Shown piece after piece: positions 11,800 to 22,600 of a stretch of DNA of 64,000 bases. Position 1 is the stretch's first letter; each line of letters starts with the position of its first letter. This DNA is from Podarcis raffonei (lineage: Eukaryota; Chordata; Lepidosauria; Squamata; Lacertidae): positions 71,131,023 through 71,195,022 of the forward strand of contig NC_070604.1 of the NCBI RefSeq assembly GCF_027172205.1. The letters are read 5' to 3'. The notes below the pieces were generated by a model. The model did no database searches. It worked only from the letters and a program-made list of their open reading frames with translations, and had not been told where the DNA came from. The translations under genes and the position numbers were made by a program.

Positions 11800-13060
11800 A
11801 TTGTTACCCGCTTTTAGTGGGCAACCTTTCTGGATGCAGATGCAACACATATTTCTCAAGTGGAACCAGGTACAGTCCATATGCTCTTGCCTCTGAATCA
11901 CTGTAGTGAAGCCCTACTTTGGATGCCATTGGAAAGGAGCCCTTTTAAAACTCTTGACACACACACACACACTCCAGAAACATGACTATGTAAGGCTGAT
12001 GCCTTAGAGTTTATAAAAATCCCAGAAGATTGGATCGAGGTGCCAGCAACAGCAAGGTCTCAGTTCTCCAGACTCTGTCAAACAGCAAGACTGACACAGC
12101 ACTTGGTACTGCAGGGCTTCAAACGAGGGTGGAATTCCAACCCCAATGGGGAACAGGTTTTATTGGCTGCGCTGCTAAGGGTTAGGAATTCAATTTATAG
12201 AATTCTATGCTTTCAATTGTGGGCACATAAGCAGCAGCTTGAGTGATAGGCCACAGGTTCTGGTTTTGCTCTCAATGCAAGCCAACTATTTGGAGTGGTA
12301 GGATTCTGCCACTTGGGTCAGACTTGAAATGTAGGCGGAGCCAGAATTTTATAGTTTGACAGGACAAATTCATGGAGGATGAAGCTTTATTCTAATTCCA
12401 CTATTGAAGGAAATATGCCTTTGTACCAGTAGCTGGGAACCACTCAGGCCCTGCTTTTGGGCTTCCTGTGGGCATCTGGTTGACCAGTTTGAAAACAGAA
12501 ATACTAGGTGGGCCTTTAGTTTGATTCAGTGGGTCTCTTATGTTCTCCCCCCCCCCACACACACACTAGTTTCAAGAACTGCCCATTTCTCACTTGCTTG
12601 GTCTTTGCTTGGAAACTGATGCTTTAAAATTGACAGGCAGCTGTAGGTATTGTTTCTACGCCGCCCTAATGTGTTCCTCAAAGCAGAACCAAGCCTCATG
12701 TTCTGAACTGCCTGCAGTCTGAAGGCTGCTGAAAGGTGATATACCAGTAGCACTGGCGCTTCCTTGGGCAGGAACCAAACATATCGGGCAAAATACCAGA
12801 TGATGGAGAAACCGCTCTGGTTGCGAGGAATACCGAGTTGCCAAATGAGGGCCTCTGCCCCACCTCAAACCATGCCATGTGTAAACGTGCCTGAAAAACA
12901 TCACGGGACCAGTTTCCCAGGGGCCATTTTGCCACGAGTCCCCAGTGGCGCTGTCCACGGTGCTGATTCTTTTCCAGCTCCACCTGGTCCGTGGACCATG
13001 GGGATTTTATCTCGTTAAAAACAACCACCACCACCATAAATTAACGGTCAGCCTCGCTTT
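11800..13060. other. TULP4-TMEM181 intergenic spacer
   Basis: No gene is visible. It contains a short (CA)n near 11959, a LINE-tail-like repeat at ~12365-12535 and a C-run/CA tract near 12547. GC content rises towards the TMEM181 island at ~13060. Confidence 0.6.
12365..12535 (+). mobile_element. diverged LINE 3'-tail-like repeat
   Basis: Shares the ordered blocks AAATTCATGGAGGA, a CAGTAGCTGGGAACCA-like block, TGGGCATCTGGTTG and GTGGGCCTTTAG with a fuller copy at 36010-36265. The order matches a common squamate LINE-type 3' consensus that I recognise, but the exact family is uncertain. Confidence 0.5.
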
Positions 13061-13620
13061 GCCTGCTCTTTGCGCGCATTTAATAAGAGAAGCCCTCCGC
13101 GTCCCCTTAGAAAATGTATGGGGCTTCAGCAGCCAAAGCAGACCTGGAGCCGCCGCCGCCGCCCACAAAACTCCCATCGGCGCCCAGTGGCGGCGCTCTG
13201 CCGAGAAAGGAAGAGAGGAAAGCGGAGGGTCGCTTCAAGCGGCGGCCTCTCGGCCATTGCAGCTCTCTCCCCCTCGGCAGCCCGGCTCAACGCCGAGGAG
13301 CTCCAGACCGAGGCCCAGGCGCCACCGGGGTCTCCATGGCCGAGCCCGGGAGGCGGCGGCGGGCTTAGAGCGGGGCCCCCGGGGGTTGCTGCTGTCTCCG
13401 CGGCCGCTGGCTGGGTGAGGAGGGGCTGGCGCGATGTCCGGGTGCGGGATGGAGGCGGATTACCCCGCCTTTGAGAACCCGCTCTGCGGCGAGCTCAAGC
13501 ACATTTGCAAAAGGATCAGAGAGACCTATAAGGAGATCAAAGAGGACCTGACCCCTTACAAAGATGATCGCTACTACAGGTAAGAGCAGCGGGGGCGAAG
13601 GGAGCAGCGCGCGGAGGGAT
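13060..13620 (+). promoter_or_regulatory. TMEM181: CpG-island promoter 1 of TMEM181
   Basis: An abrupt GC- and CpG-rich block (GCCGCCGCCGCC, CGCGGCCGCTGG) around and upstream of the first coding exon, inside otherwise AT-rich DNA. No TATA box is apparent. The transcription start is probably between 13100 and 13400; it cannot be placed from sequence alone. Confidence 0.75.
13449..13579 (+). CDS. TMEM181: TMEM181 coding exon 1
   Basis: Encodes residues 1-43, including [19 protein letters not shown], then AG of Arg44 at the donor AG|GTAAGA. An upstream in-frame ATG at 13434 would add MSGCG. The 13449 ATG matches the known family start. Confidence 0.93.
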
Positions 13621-16600
13621 GGAGAGGGAAAGAGAGGCCTCTTTATTTTCTAGGGAAATAGCTGTTTGCATCAGCGGTCTGGCCAACCCCTGCTAAAAAT
13701 GGAGTTTTAAATACAGCAGGTAGGATTCAGAAGCAGCTATTCATTTATGAGCAATCCCAAGGGGAATCCTTATTTGCACGCACTTTGGGGGACGTGATTT
13801 GCAGAGTGAAGCCTTCCCACCCACCCCTCCTCCTCCTCCTGGCCGGCTGCGACAGCCTTTTCCCTCCCGCGCCGCCGCTTTCTCAGTACTGTACCAAGGA
13901 TGGAGATGGTCCAGCGTTTCAATATGGCTGCTGGGGAAAGGAGAGTTACCTTCTTCCATCGGAGCTACCCTTTTTGGTTCTTTTGCGATTAGGTTTTGAT
14001 GAGTCACTTCAGAGAGTCCCTGAAAGGGAACGAGTTGCTGGTGTAAGGAAAAGGGGGAAAGGGAAAGAGTTGCTTGAGTAACCTTCCTGATGGCATTTTC
14101 TAAATGTGGAATCTGGGTCTGGGATTCTTCTCGACTCTGATCATATTCCACCACCACCCTGCCCGGAAAAGCTGAGGGGGATTTCCCCCACCCCATCACC
14201 GCCGAAAGAGCCCATGATCCTCTTGTAGTTACATGGGGTTGTAATGTAAATAATCAGGGCTCCACCTTCTCTCCCATGAGTCCTCAGGATCTAAGAGCTG
14301 TGGGTTCTTTGCTCATTCTTCCCCAAACCTTCTTCTGCCCATATTCAGGTTTTCTCCCACCTAATAGCTGATTTCCCTTTCATATGAAGAAGAAAACTAC
14401 CTTTCCAAAATTTTCAGAGTTCGACAAAATCACAGGAGCAAGGTGTCCCCCTGAGCCACAAGCCACGGAATGTCCTCTGTGTGGAACTCCATGAAATAGA
14501 TGGTTCCTATGGTCAGGGGTCCCTTTACCGTTACCTATGCATACTACATGCATTACTAACTAAAGTCTTTGCGGAATTTTATTTTTCCATGTGGTTCAGG
14601 TTCCAGCAACTCTAGCCATAAAGAAATACAATTAAAAAACAACAGCCCTCCTTGTAATACTGGATGAAATCCAGCTCCGCTAAATCCAGTGAGAGGTTTG
14701 CTGTTGACTTCAACAAAATGAGAATTGCATCCTTTACCTACAGTCTTAGCTCTTATCCCTTGATGAAAGCCACATCTCTGTACATATTTACTCAGAAGCT
14801 AAGTTTCACTGTGCTTAATAGGGATTGTATCGTAAATTACGGGTCTGCTGTATAATAAAAACGGAGATGCAAACCTTAAGAAGTATTATAAAATTAGAAA
14901 TTAAGTATTTACCAGGTCCAATCTTATGAGCCAGGAAAAGCCTGCTTCTATCTGAATCACTGGTGGGTGGCACGCCTTTTGTACCGTTAGGACAGATAAA
15001 GGCTATTGGAGGGTTGATTATTAAAACGAACTAATTTTTTTTAAGTATGTGTATGTGTGGGGAAATAGAAGGTAAGATTTGAGTGGCGTTGCTGAGAACT
15101 AAATATATGCCTCTCTTTCCATGGGAGATAGCTCTGTGTGCGTATTTGTGATTGAGAGACTTGAAAACTACAATTCCCATGTCTCCTTGCGAGGCGCACT
15201 GCCATGGAACTAACTGCCCTGAGGTAGTTTCGCCCCGGCGGCTTTCAAACTGACAGCCGTTCGCAGAAGGAGCAACGCGCAGGCGCACACCCTCGGTGCC
15301 TACGGGCACACTATACTGACAGGCGCTCAGAGGGTGTTTTCCGAGGTGTTGCGGCCCCGCCCCTCCGGTCACGGCCCCGCCCCCTACAGCGCCCGAGAGG
15401 CGGAGCTGGCACGTTGGGTGACGCACGCGGAAGTGATGTGCGCAGCTGGCGCTGCCACGGAGCTCGGCGGGCGGGCAGCTGCCGCTTAGCTTGGGAGAGA
15501 CCCGCTGCCGGAGTGGAGGCGGCGCGGCGCGCATGCGCAGCATGGATATGGATCTGTGAGTTTTGGGGGTAGCGGGACCTGCGCTGAGGGGTGGGGGGTG
15601 CGCGGTAGTTGCGCAGGCCGCGGAGGGAACCCTGGCTGACCTGAGCCTATTCCTCTGGCCGGACCACACGGGTTGCTGAGCGAGTGTTGCCCCGCCCCAC
15701 CCGGCGTAATAAGCCGGAGCGTGTAGTGCTTTAGGCTCAGATTTGGAGGAGGAAAACGCTCCTCTTTCCCTGCCTTGTGGGGCTGGCGAGAATTGGGGGG
15801 GCTTAGGCTATACGAGGAACTCTGTCTAACCCAGCGACCTGCTAATAACTGTGCTCACAAGCGGAGCAGAATGGGAACAGCTCCCTCGCTACCTCCCTAT
15901 TTTAGCTAAATCGGAGCAAGCTGGGAAGGCAGCAGTTCCCCTGAACATACACAGACAGCTTGGTTATTGTGGAATAGTCGCCGCCACCCCCTTTGCCTTT
16001 ATAATTAGTGTCAGAGCCTTGGGTCAGCAGGTGACAGGTGTCATTTGAATATGACACAGACTTTCAGCTGCAGCACCGTTCATTTTAGAAACAAAACATT
16101 TGAGGAATGGATCCTTCTTTCCTCTAGCTCCTTTATCCCTTAGTGATTGTGAGAGGCAGGGAGAGATGGCTGAGCATGTGTGTCATATTTGTACCATTCA
16201 TTAAGGCCTTTTGTGCATTTGGTGAGCTGGGTAGTGTTAAATTATTTTTGACAGAAATGCTCAGTGGAAGAGAGTTGCCTCACATCGACCCCAAAGCCAT
16301 GCCAGTGTAAAGGCTGGAGTCTGGACAGTTGTTGGCTCGAGTTATAATGACATACAAAAGCTAGCTCAAATGTTACAGTGAAGCAGGATAAGACATTTTC
16401 AAGTACCACACATGGAGTCCTGTGTTCAGCTCAGGGTGCTACAATTTAAGGATATTGACAAGCTGGAATGTGTGCAAAGGAGGGTGACCAAGATGCTAAA
16501 GGGTCTGGAAACCAAGCCTTATGAGGAACAGTTGATAGAATTGGGTTTGTTTACCCTAGAAAAGAGGGGACTGAGATACGATGCATATCTTCAAATATGT

Positions 16601-19600
16601 AAAGGGCTGTCACATGGAGGATGAAGCAAGCTTGTTTTCTCCTGCTCCAGAGGGCAGTACCTGAACCAGTGACTTCAAGTTACAAGAAAGGAGAGTTGGT
16701 CTAAACACAGGGAAGAACAGTAAAAGCTGTTCTGGAACAAACTCCCACAAGAGGTGGTGGACTCTACTTCATTGGAGATTTTTAAGCAGAGGTTGGATGG
16801 CCATCTGCCATGTATAATCTAGTTGAGATTCCTGCATTGCAGGAGGTTGGACTAGATGACCCTTACGAGTCCCTTCCAACTCTGCACTTCTATGATTCTA
16901 TAACTTCTGCTATTGCATTTAAAGTGGACTTTTATCAGTGTTGAGATCCAGGAGTTTAAAAAGTAGCTGAGACCCTCTAGATCTTCCTGTAGATGAAAGC
17001 TTTCCTCAAGCTCCAATTCACACACGTTAAAGAGAAGTGCTGTTCCTTTGTACTTGTTTCTTTAAATGTATGAACTGTCTATGAGATAGGTTGAAACTAA
17101 TTCTTAGTAGGACTGCTGTGGTATTTACAATGTTTGCAAATGTCTTAGGAAAGATCTGTTTAATAAGCTGAGTTCAGGGTGCTTCTGATTTTTGCTTCTC
17201 CTCAACCTTCATACCAGTTTAATACATTTAATAAATAATACCTATTTTCTGCTTGTGACCTTTAGAGAGAACGGAATGATTTCTCTGCCTAATTATCAGA
17301 AGCAATTTTATAAAATGTGTGGACAAAAGTTCACGAAACTGGTTTTGGCTCTAAAGTTCTTAAAACAAACACACAAGCTATGATTCAAGGCCCCTAGATC
17401 ATTTCCTTGCTCTCCTTTCAAGGAAACTGACTCTCCTTTTTGTGTTTCCTGCTGAGGATCTGAAGGCTGATTCCTCTGTAGAAAAATCAACTTAAATGTT
17501 GGGTTGCTTCTCTATTGCATACTGAATCTCTGCCATAGCAAGCAAGTTAACCAGTGTCTCAAAATGACCATGGCTGTAAGAGGTGGTATTACGTACCTTC
17601 TGTCCCCAGCAGTTTTTCACAATGGCTGCTTGAAAACCAGTCCCATGAATAAAGTAGATAAGTTTTAGACAACACGCTGGACTGAAAACTCATGGTACCT
17701 GACATGTTCTTCAGGAATTGAGTAATATTTTAGCATTTATATAGTGTTTTAATGTGCTGAAAGAGCTTTACTTAAACTATTGCATAGTGGGTAATAGAGT
17801 CTCAGCTACAAACCAGGAAATTCCAGGTTCATAGCTCACCTTGGTCATAAGCCACTCTCTCTTAGCCTCCGGCCGCTGCCTGCAATGGGAGAAAATAATA
17901 CTGAATTACCCTGCAGGGTTGTTATAAGGATTTTAACTAGATAAAGCACGTGAAGTGCTTTGAACACTTGAAAGCACTATACGAATTTCTTTAATTTTTG
18001 CTATTAATAGTACTAGTTCTTGTAGCAACCAGAGGTAAGATTAGATCCACACTTTCTGGTACACAGCTCAACTTCTTAGTCACTACGTTTCAGGGTATAT
18101 GCAGTTGATTTGCTTCACTTGCGATATGCTTGCTTTAGTTACATCTCCACCTCTGCACATCTTCAAGTATGTTGGAGAAGATTCAGATATCCAATAATTA
18201 GCATGATCAACAGGAAAATCTCTTTGTGTTTCTTTGTTTTACTTTTGGAGAAAGCTTGGTGGTACTGCAGGAAGTAAACACAGTAAAACAAATAATGTGA
18301 ATTGCCTTGTCACATTAAGATGTCATTCTGCACACTTTTCATGCAGCGTACAGCCTGACCATAAGCATGTGACCCAGAAGAAAACCTCATTGCACTTAAT
18401 TAAGAATTAATTATGGGAGGTGTGGCAAAATGAGGGGGGTGGACTCTAACTGAATACTTGTTTGCCAGTGGGGAAACTGGCTGCTAGGTCCAGTGATGTG
18501 GGGCGGACTTTTTTTTTTAAGGGACACATTTTTCCAGTTCTTTGTTTTTCTATGAAAAAAGGTTCCATTTGATAATTTCAGTAGTAGCAATGAATAGACG
18601 CCAACTGCAAATGCAATATTAGGCAACCTTGGTGTTTTCAAATGTTTAGCTTTGTTTGCTAAATACAGGTAAAATAAGCATTCTGAATTGGATTACTCTC
18701 TAGGGCAGTGATGGCCAAACTCGGCCCTCTGGCTGTTTTGGGACTACAATTCCCATCATCCCTGACCACTGTTAGCTAAGGATGGTGGGAGTTGTAGTCC
18801 AAAAACAGCTGGAGGGCCAAGTTTGGCCATCACTGCTCTAGGGCAACAAAAGGTGTTCCGATGCAAATTACCTTGATTTGAAATTAATCCCCCGCCCAGC
18901 CCCACATCACTGTCTAGGACACTGTCTTAGAACTTCCAGCTACAGTTTTAAGTCACAAATATTCCTGCTTCTTTATTGCCCAAACTAAATTGATCCTGGG
19001 AGAGGTACGGGTGTACTATGCGACTTCTGGTTACATGTGCTCCAACTGAATGCTAGATAGTTCTTTTCCCTTCTTTAAATCTTCTGTTTTCTTTCTCTCC
19101 TGCTTCTCTGATGCTGCTGAGTGATGGGGTTAAGACGCCTCTCTCTTTAGGACTGTTGCATCAGAGGTAAATCAAGGACGGTTAAACCTGTGGATATGTT
19201 GTGTTCAGTCTAACATCCTTAGGAACGATTTCCCCCCCCTTTTGGATCAGATTGGAACGTGGCCTTTTGAGGGTGTTGGTTTTCCCCTCTGTCTTTCACT
19301 GCAGCTTGGCTGGCCTGCATGGCTGATCTGGAGCAGCAGTTCTGTAAGCCCTTCTTGCAGTGTATCTCTGCTCTGCTTTTGTACATTGCATGGGAGGAAG
19401 CTAACCAAAGGCAGCTTGTGGACTGAGTGGCATTTTGCGCTCTCTGAACCTCGGCTTTGTCGGTATAAACCATTTTGTGCCTGCAAGGTATGAAAAAGAG
19501 GCAAGCCGCAGACTTGTGCACACTTTGCGTTCCCTTCCCTCGCTCTTGTCCTGCTGTCCTTAAGTGAAAAAAGATACGGACGGTTAGTGCAAAATCAGGC

Positions 19601-22600
19601 TGGATCTTGTTTACGTTACTTATGAGGTGGAATAAAGTTAATCCGGCGTAAGCAGGGTGTATGGGGATAACTTGCAGGGGAAACGGGGTGTATATACTTC
19701 ACTTGCTGGTTTCTTTCTGTGATCACCCCAATCATCCCCACCCCCATTTCTAGGAACCCAATTGGAAGAAAAACAGTTGGGTGGGTGTCCAAAGGAAAAC
19801 AGCTTCTATCAGGGACAGTCTCACTCTCACTACATGCTTTGCAGTTTGGTTCCTTTGCCTCATATTTGCTGCTGCTGAGTTTGAAGATAATTTCCTAGAT
19901 GATGTTTTCCCCCCTCTTTTTGTGAATTGCTATTTATTACCAAAAAAATGTCCTAATTTCTTACCTATGTATTTTCACATGCTTTTCGATTTCCTTGAAT
20001 ACCTATAACGCAGAAGTGGAAGCATTCATTCAACAAGGAAAGCATAACTTCAGGAAAGTGTTTCAAAATAACATGTTAGTCCTGTTTTGAGTTCCCAATA
20101 GGCTGAATGCTAAGAGTGTCCAACCTGTTTTTTGCCCTGTTGTAGATGGGTTAATTTATAGATTGCAAACTGTTTATTGTTTGAAAGTCTGCTCCATAAT
20201 GTATCTTGGCGTTGCCTTCCTATTGATTCAAGCACAATCTTAATGTCAGTTCATGACTGTGCATGTGGAAAATGTTGATTCATCCCTCTTGTTACCAAGT
20301 TGTATTAAGCAGCTGATATCGCAACTACTGCATATCTGTAGCATATAAGTTAGAAAAAAGGTTGCACATACATTTCAGAATTATGACAACTTTGAGAAGA
20401 TATAACCAATATTCCACAGATACAAATGTGCCTGCTTGTACCACCTGCTTAGCTATATGTAAGGTTCTGTTATGGGGCACACCAGTGTGTGGGTTATGTG
20501 GTCAGAATGATAACATGCTGCTAATCTAAGCATCACTTTAAAGCCGGTCCTGGTTCCTGTTAATTCAGCTTAATGATACTTGCTCCCAGGTAATTGTGTA
20601 TAGGGCTACAGCCTTCGAAAAAGCCTTCCACTTTCTGATGGCACATTTTATCAAACAAAACATAGAGTGTTTTTAACTGGATACTTGGTGTGGGAAACTT
20701 GCTAACTTGTTCTTTCTCTCCTTGTTTGCAGGTTGGCCCCGATGCGATTATATACGCTGTCCAAACGCCACTTTGTCTTGGTCTTCGTTGTATTCTTCAT
20801 TTGTTTTGGTTTAACCGTTTTAATAGGTATTGCAGGTAAGATTCTGCCTTTTTGGTTAAAGATTGTTTTCTCTATTTACTTGCCTCCTATTCTTTCCCAT
20901 TGTTTTGCTATCAAGACATACAGCTTGAATTTGTGCCCCTTCCTTAGGTTTCTAATGAGTAGTTGGTGGTGGGGATTGAAATTTATCAAGTGTTTAAAAG
21001 AAGCTGGCACCACCCAAAACTGACAAGGAGCAGAGATCCTACCCACTAGCCCCAGCCATGGAGCCATTTTTGCCTTTTATGTTGTCCTATCCATGACCAC
21101 TGCAAGGTTACAAATTAGCCTGTGTCTCCATTCTCGCCATACATAGTCCAGAATCTGCGTCCTGAAATTATATTAGACTTTAGTAAAACATAACTGCAAA
21201 CAGTGTAGTCAAGGACCAGCTTGCTGCTCCTTGAAGCAATTTTATCCAGCCATTGATAGTCCTTCTCAAATGTACTATGTACTGTTAGAAGTGGCTAGTG
21301 CAGGCTTGAGCATTCTTTCCTTTGGAGAGATATGCCTTTCAATTGTGATTTCTCGATTTCTTATGGAGAGGTTGAGTAATCACTAGTAAAAGTGTAATCA
21401 CTAGTAAAAGTGATTCTTTTGGTGGATTTCTTTTCTTAAGGTGACATTTTGGTATTTCATCCAATTTCTTGGTGATTTCAAATTGAGCTTTTGAACTGCT
21501 TAAAAACATTTGATGTGATAGACCTTTTTTATTTGGCTTGATACTTTTGCAGGAAGCAGCCAGGGTCAAACTGCAGGTCTTGAGACATTTCAAAATGTAA
21601 TGCTAAAACTTACACTGTCATCAGTTGCAGCTCCACATTGCTGTACAGTGGTACCTTGGGTTACATACGCTTCAGGTTACAGACTCCGCTAACCCAGAAA
21701 TATTACCTTGGGTTAAGAACTTTGCTTCAGGATGAGAACAGAAATTGTGCAGCGGCAGCAGGAGGCTCCATTAGCTAAAGTGGTGCTTCAGGTTAAGAAC
21801 AGTTTCAGGTTAAGAACAGACCTCCAGAACGAATTAAGTTCTTAACCCGAGGTACCACTGTACTTGTATCTTAGGGATGGTACTGAAATTGAAAGCAAAA
21901 GCCCATGCAGACCAAACACTTGGGGAAGCGAGGGGACTACGTTTTACATATTATAAATAAATGTTAGTGAGGAAATTGCATAGCAGTTCGTACCCAAATG
22001 TGTGTGCTTGCTTAGATTTGGTAAAGCACATATGGCTGCTTAAAAAAAGAGTAAAGGTAAAGGACCCTTGGACAGTTAAGTCCAATCAAAGGTGACTATG
22101 GGGACACCAGGCTAACGCCCATAATAAAAAATGTGTGCATGATGTATTATAAAAATCTTGTACATTTCAAAGAAATGCTTTTACACTCAAAACATGTATG
22201 TATATAGTTAGTCACATTGCCAAGCAGGATAATTCCAGCAAGCTCTCTCTCCACCTCCCTCCCTATTCATAAGAGGGTAGCTGTATTGATGCTAATCAGT
22301 GGCTGCATTTGAACATCACTGTAACCTATGGTTTATACCAGGGGGAGGGACAAACTGGCAGCTGTTCCTTTAAGCTTTTGTGCCCCCCCCCGGAAGACTC
22401 TCCAAAACGTGTCACTTAATTTTTCATTTTTAAATACAAACTGTTTAAAACTTTTAATATTTATCCCCCAAAAAACCTCTTGTTTTTCTACTGCTCCCAT
22501 AATGCAAAAGGCTTATTTGCCCCTTAGTCTTCCCCAACTTCATCCGTTTTTAAAAGTTATTCCCTCCCCCCCGACTGTTCACAGAGAACCCCTTTTAAGA

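Larger units (their letters stand above)
5958..11800 (+). other. TULP4: probable TULP4 3' UTR
   Basis: About 5.8 kb after the stop without a credible ORF. Much of it is unique and AT-rich, especially 9.9-11.8 kb. Candidate internal poly(A) signals lie near 7030, 7148 and 8624, and a strong tandem AATAAA pair lies at 11775-11784. Mammalian TULP4 mRNAs have a multi-kilobase 3' UTR, which fits. It contains an AACCATGGTTTGG-type repeat (~6690-6850), a perfect 14-bp stem (8465-8514) and a 5S-derived SINE (~9385-9530). The true 3' end is inferred. Confidence 0.6.
13580..20731 (+). other. TMEM181: TMEM181 intron 1
   Basis: 7.15 kb. It holds a second CpG island with an alternative first exon (15180-15640), a SINE tail fragment (~14512-14533), a CR1 LINE fragment (16395-16908), an old MIR-like SINE (17785-17998) and a hAT MITE with an 8-bp duplication (18706-18835). 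Nothing recognisable was seen between 18.85 and 20.7 kb. Confidence 0.85.

Noticed and set aside
15031-15669. 212-codon minus-strand frame over the second TMEM181 CpG island
   Set aside because: GC-driven open frame. The sense strand has the phase-matched exon and donor.
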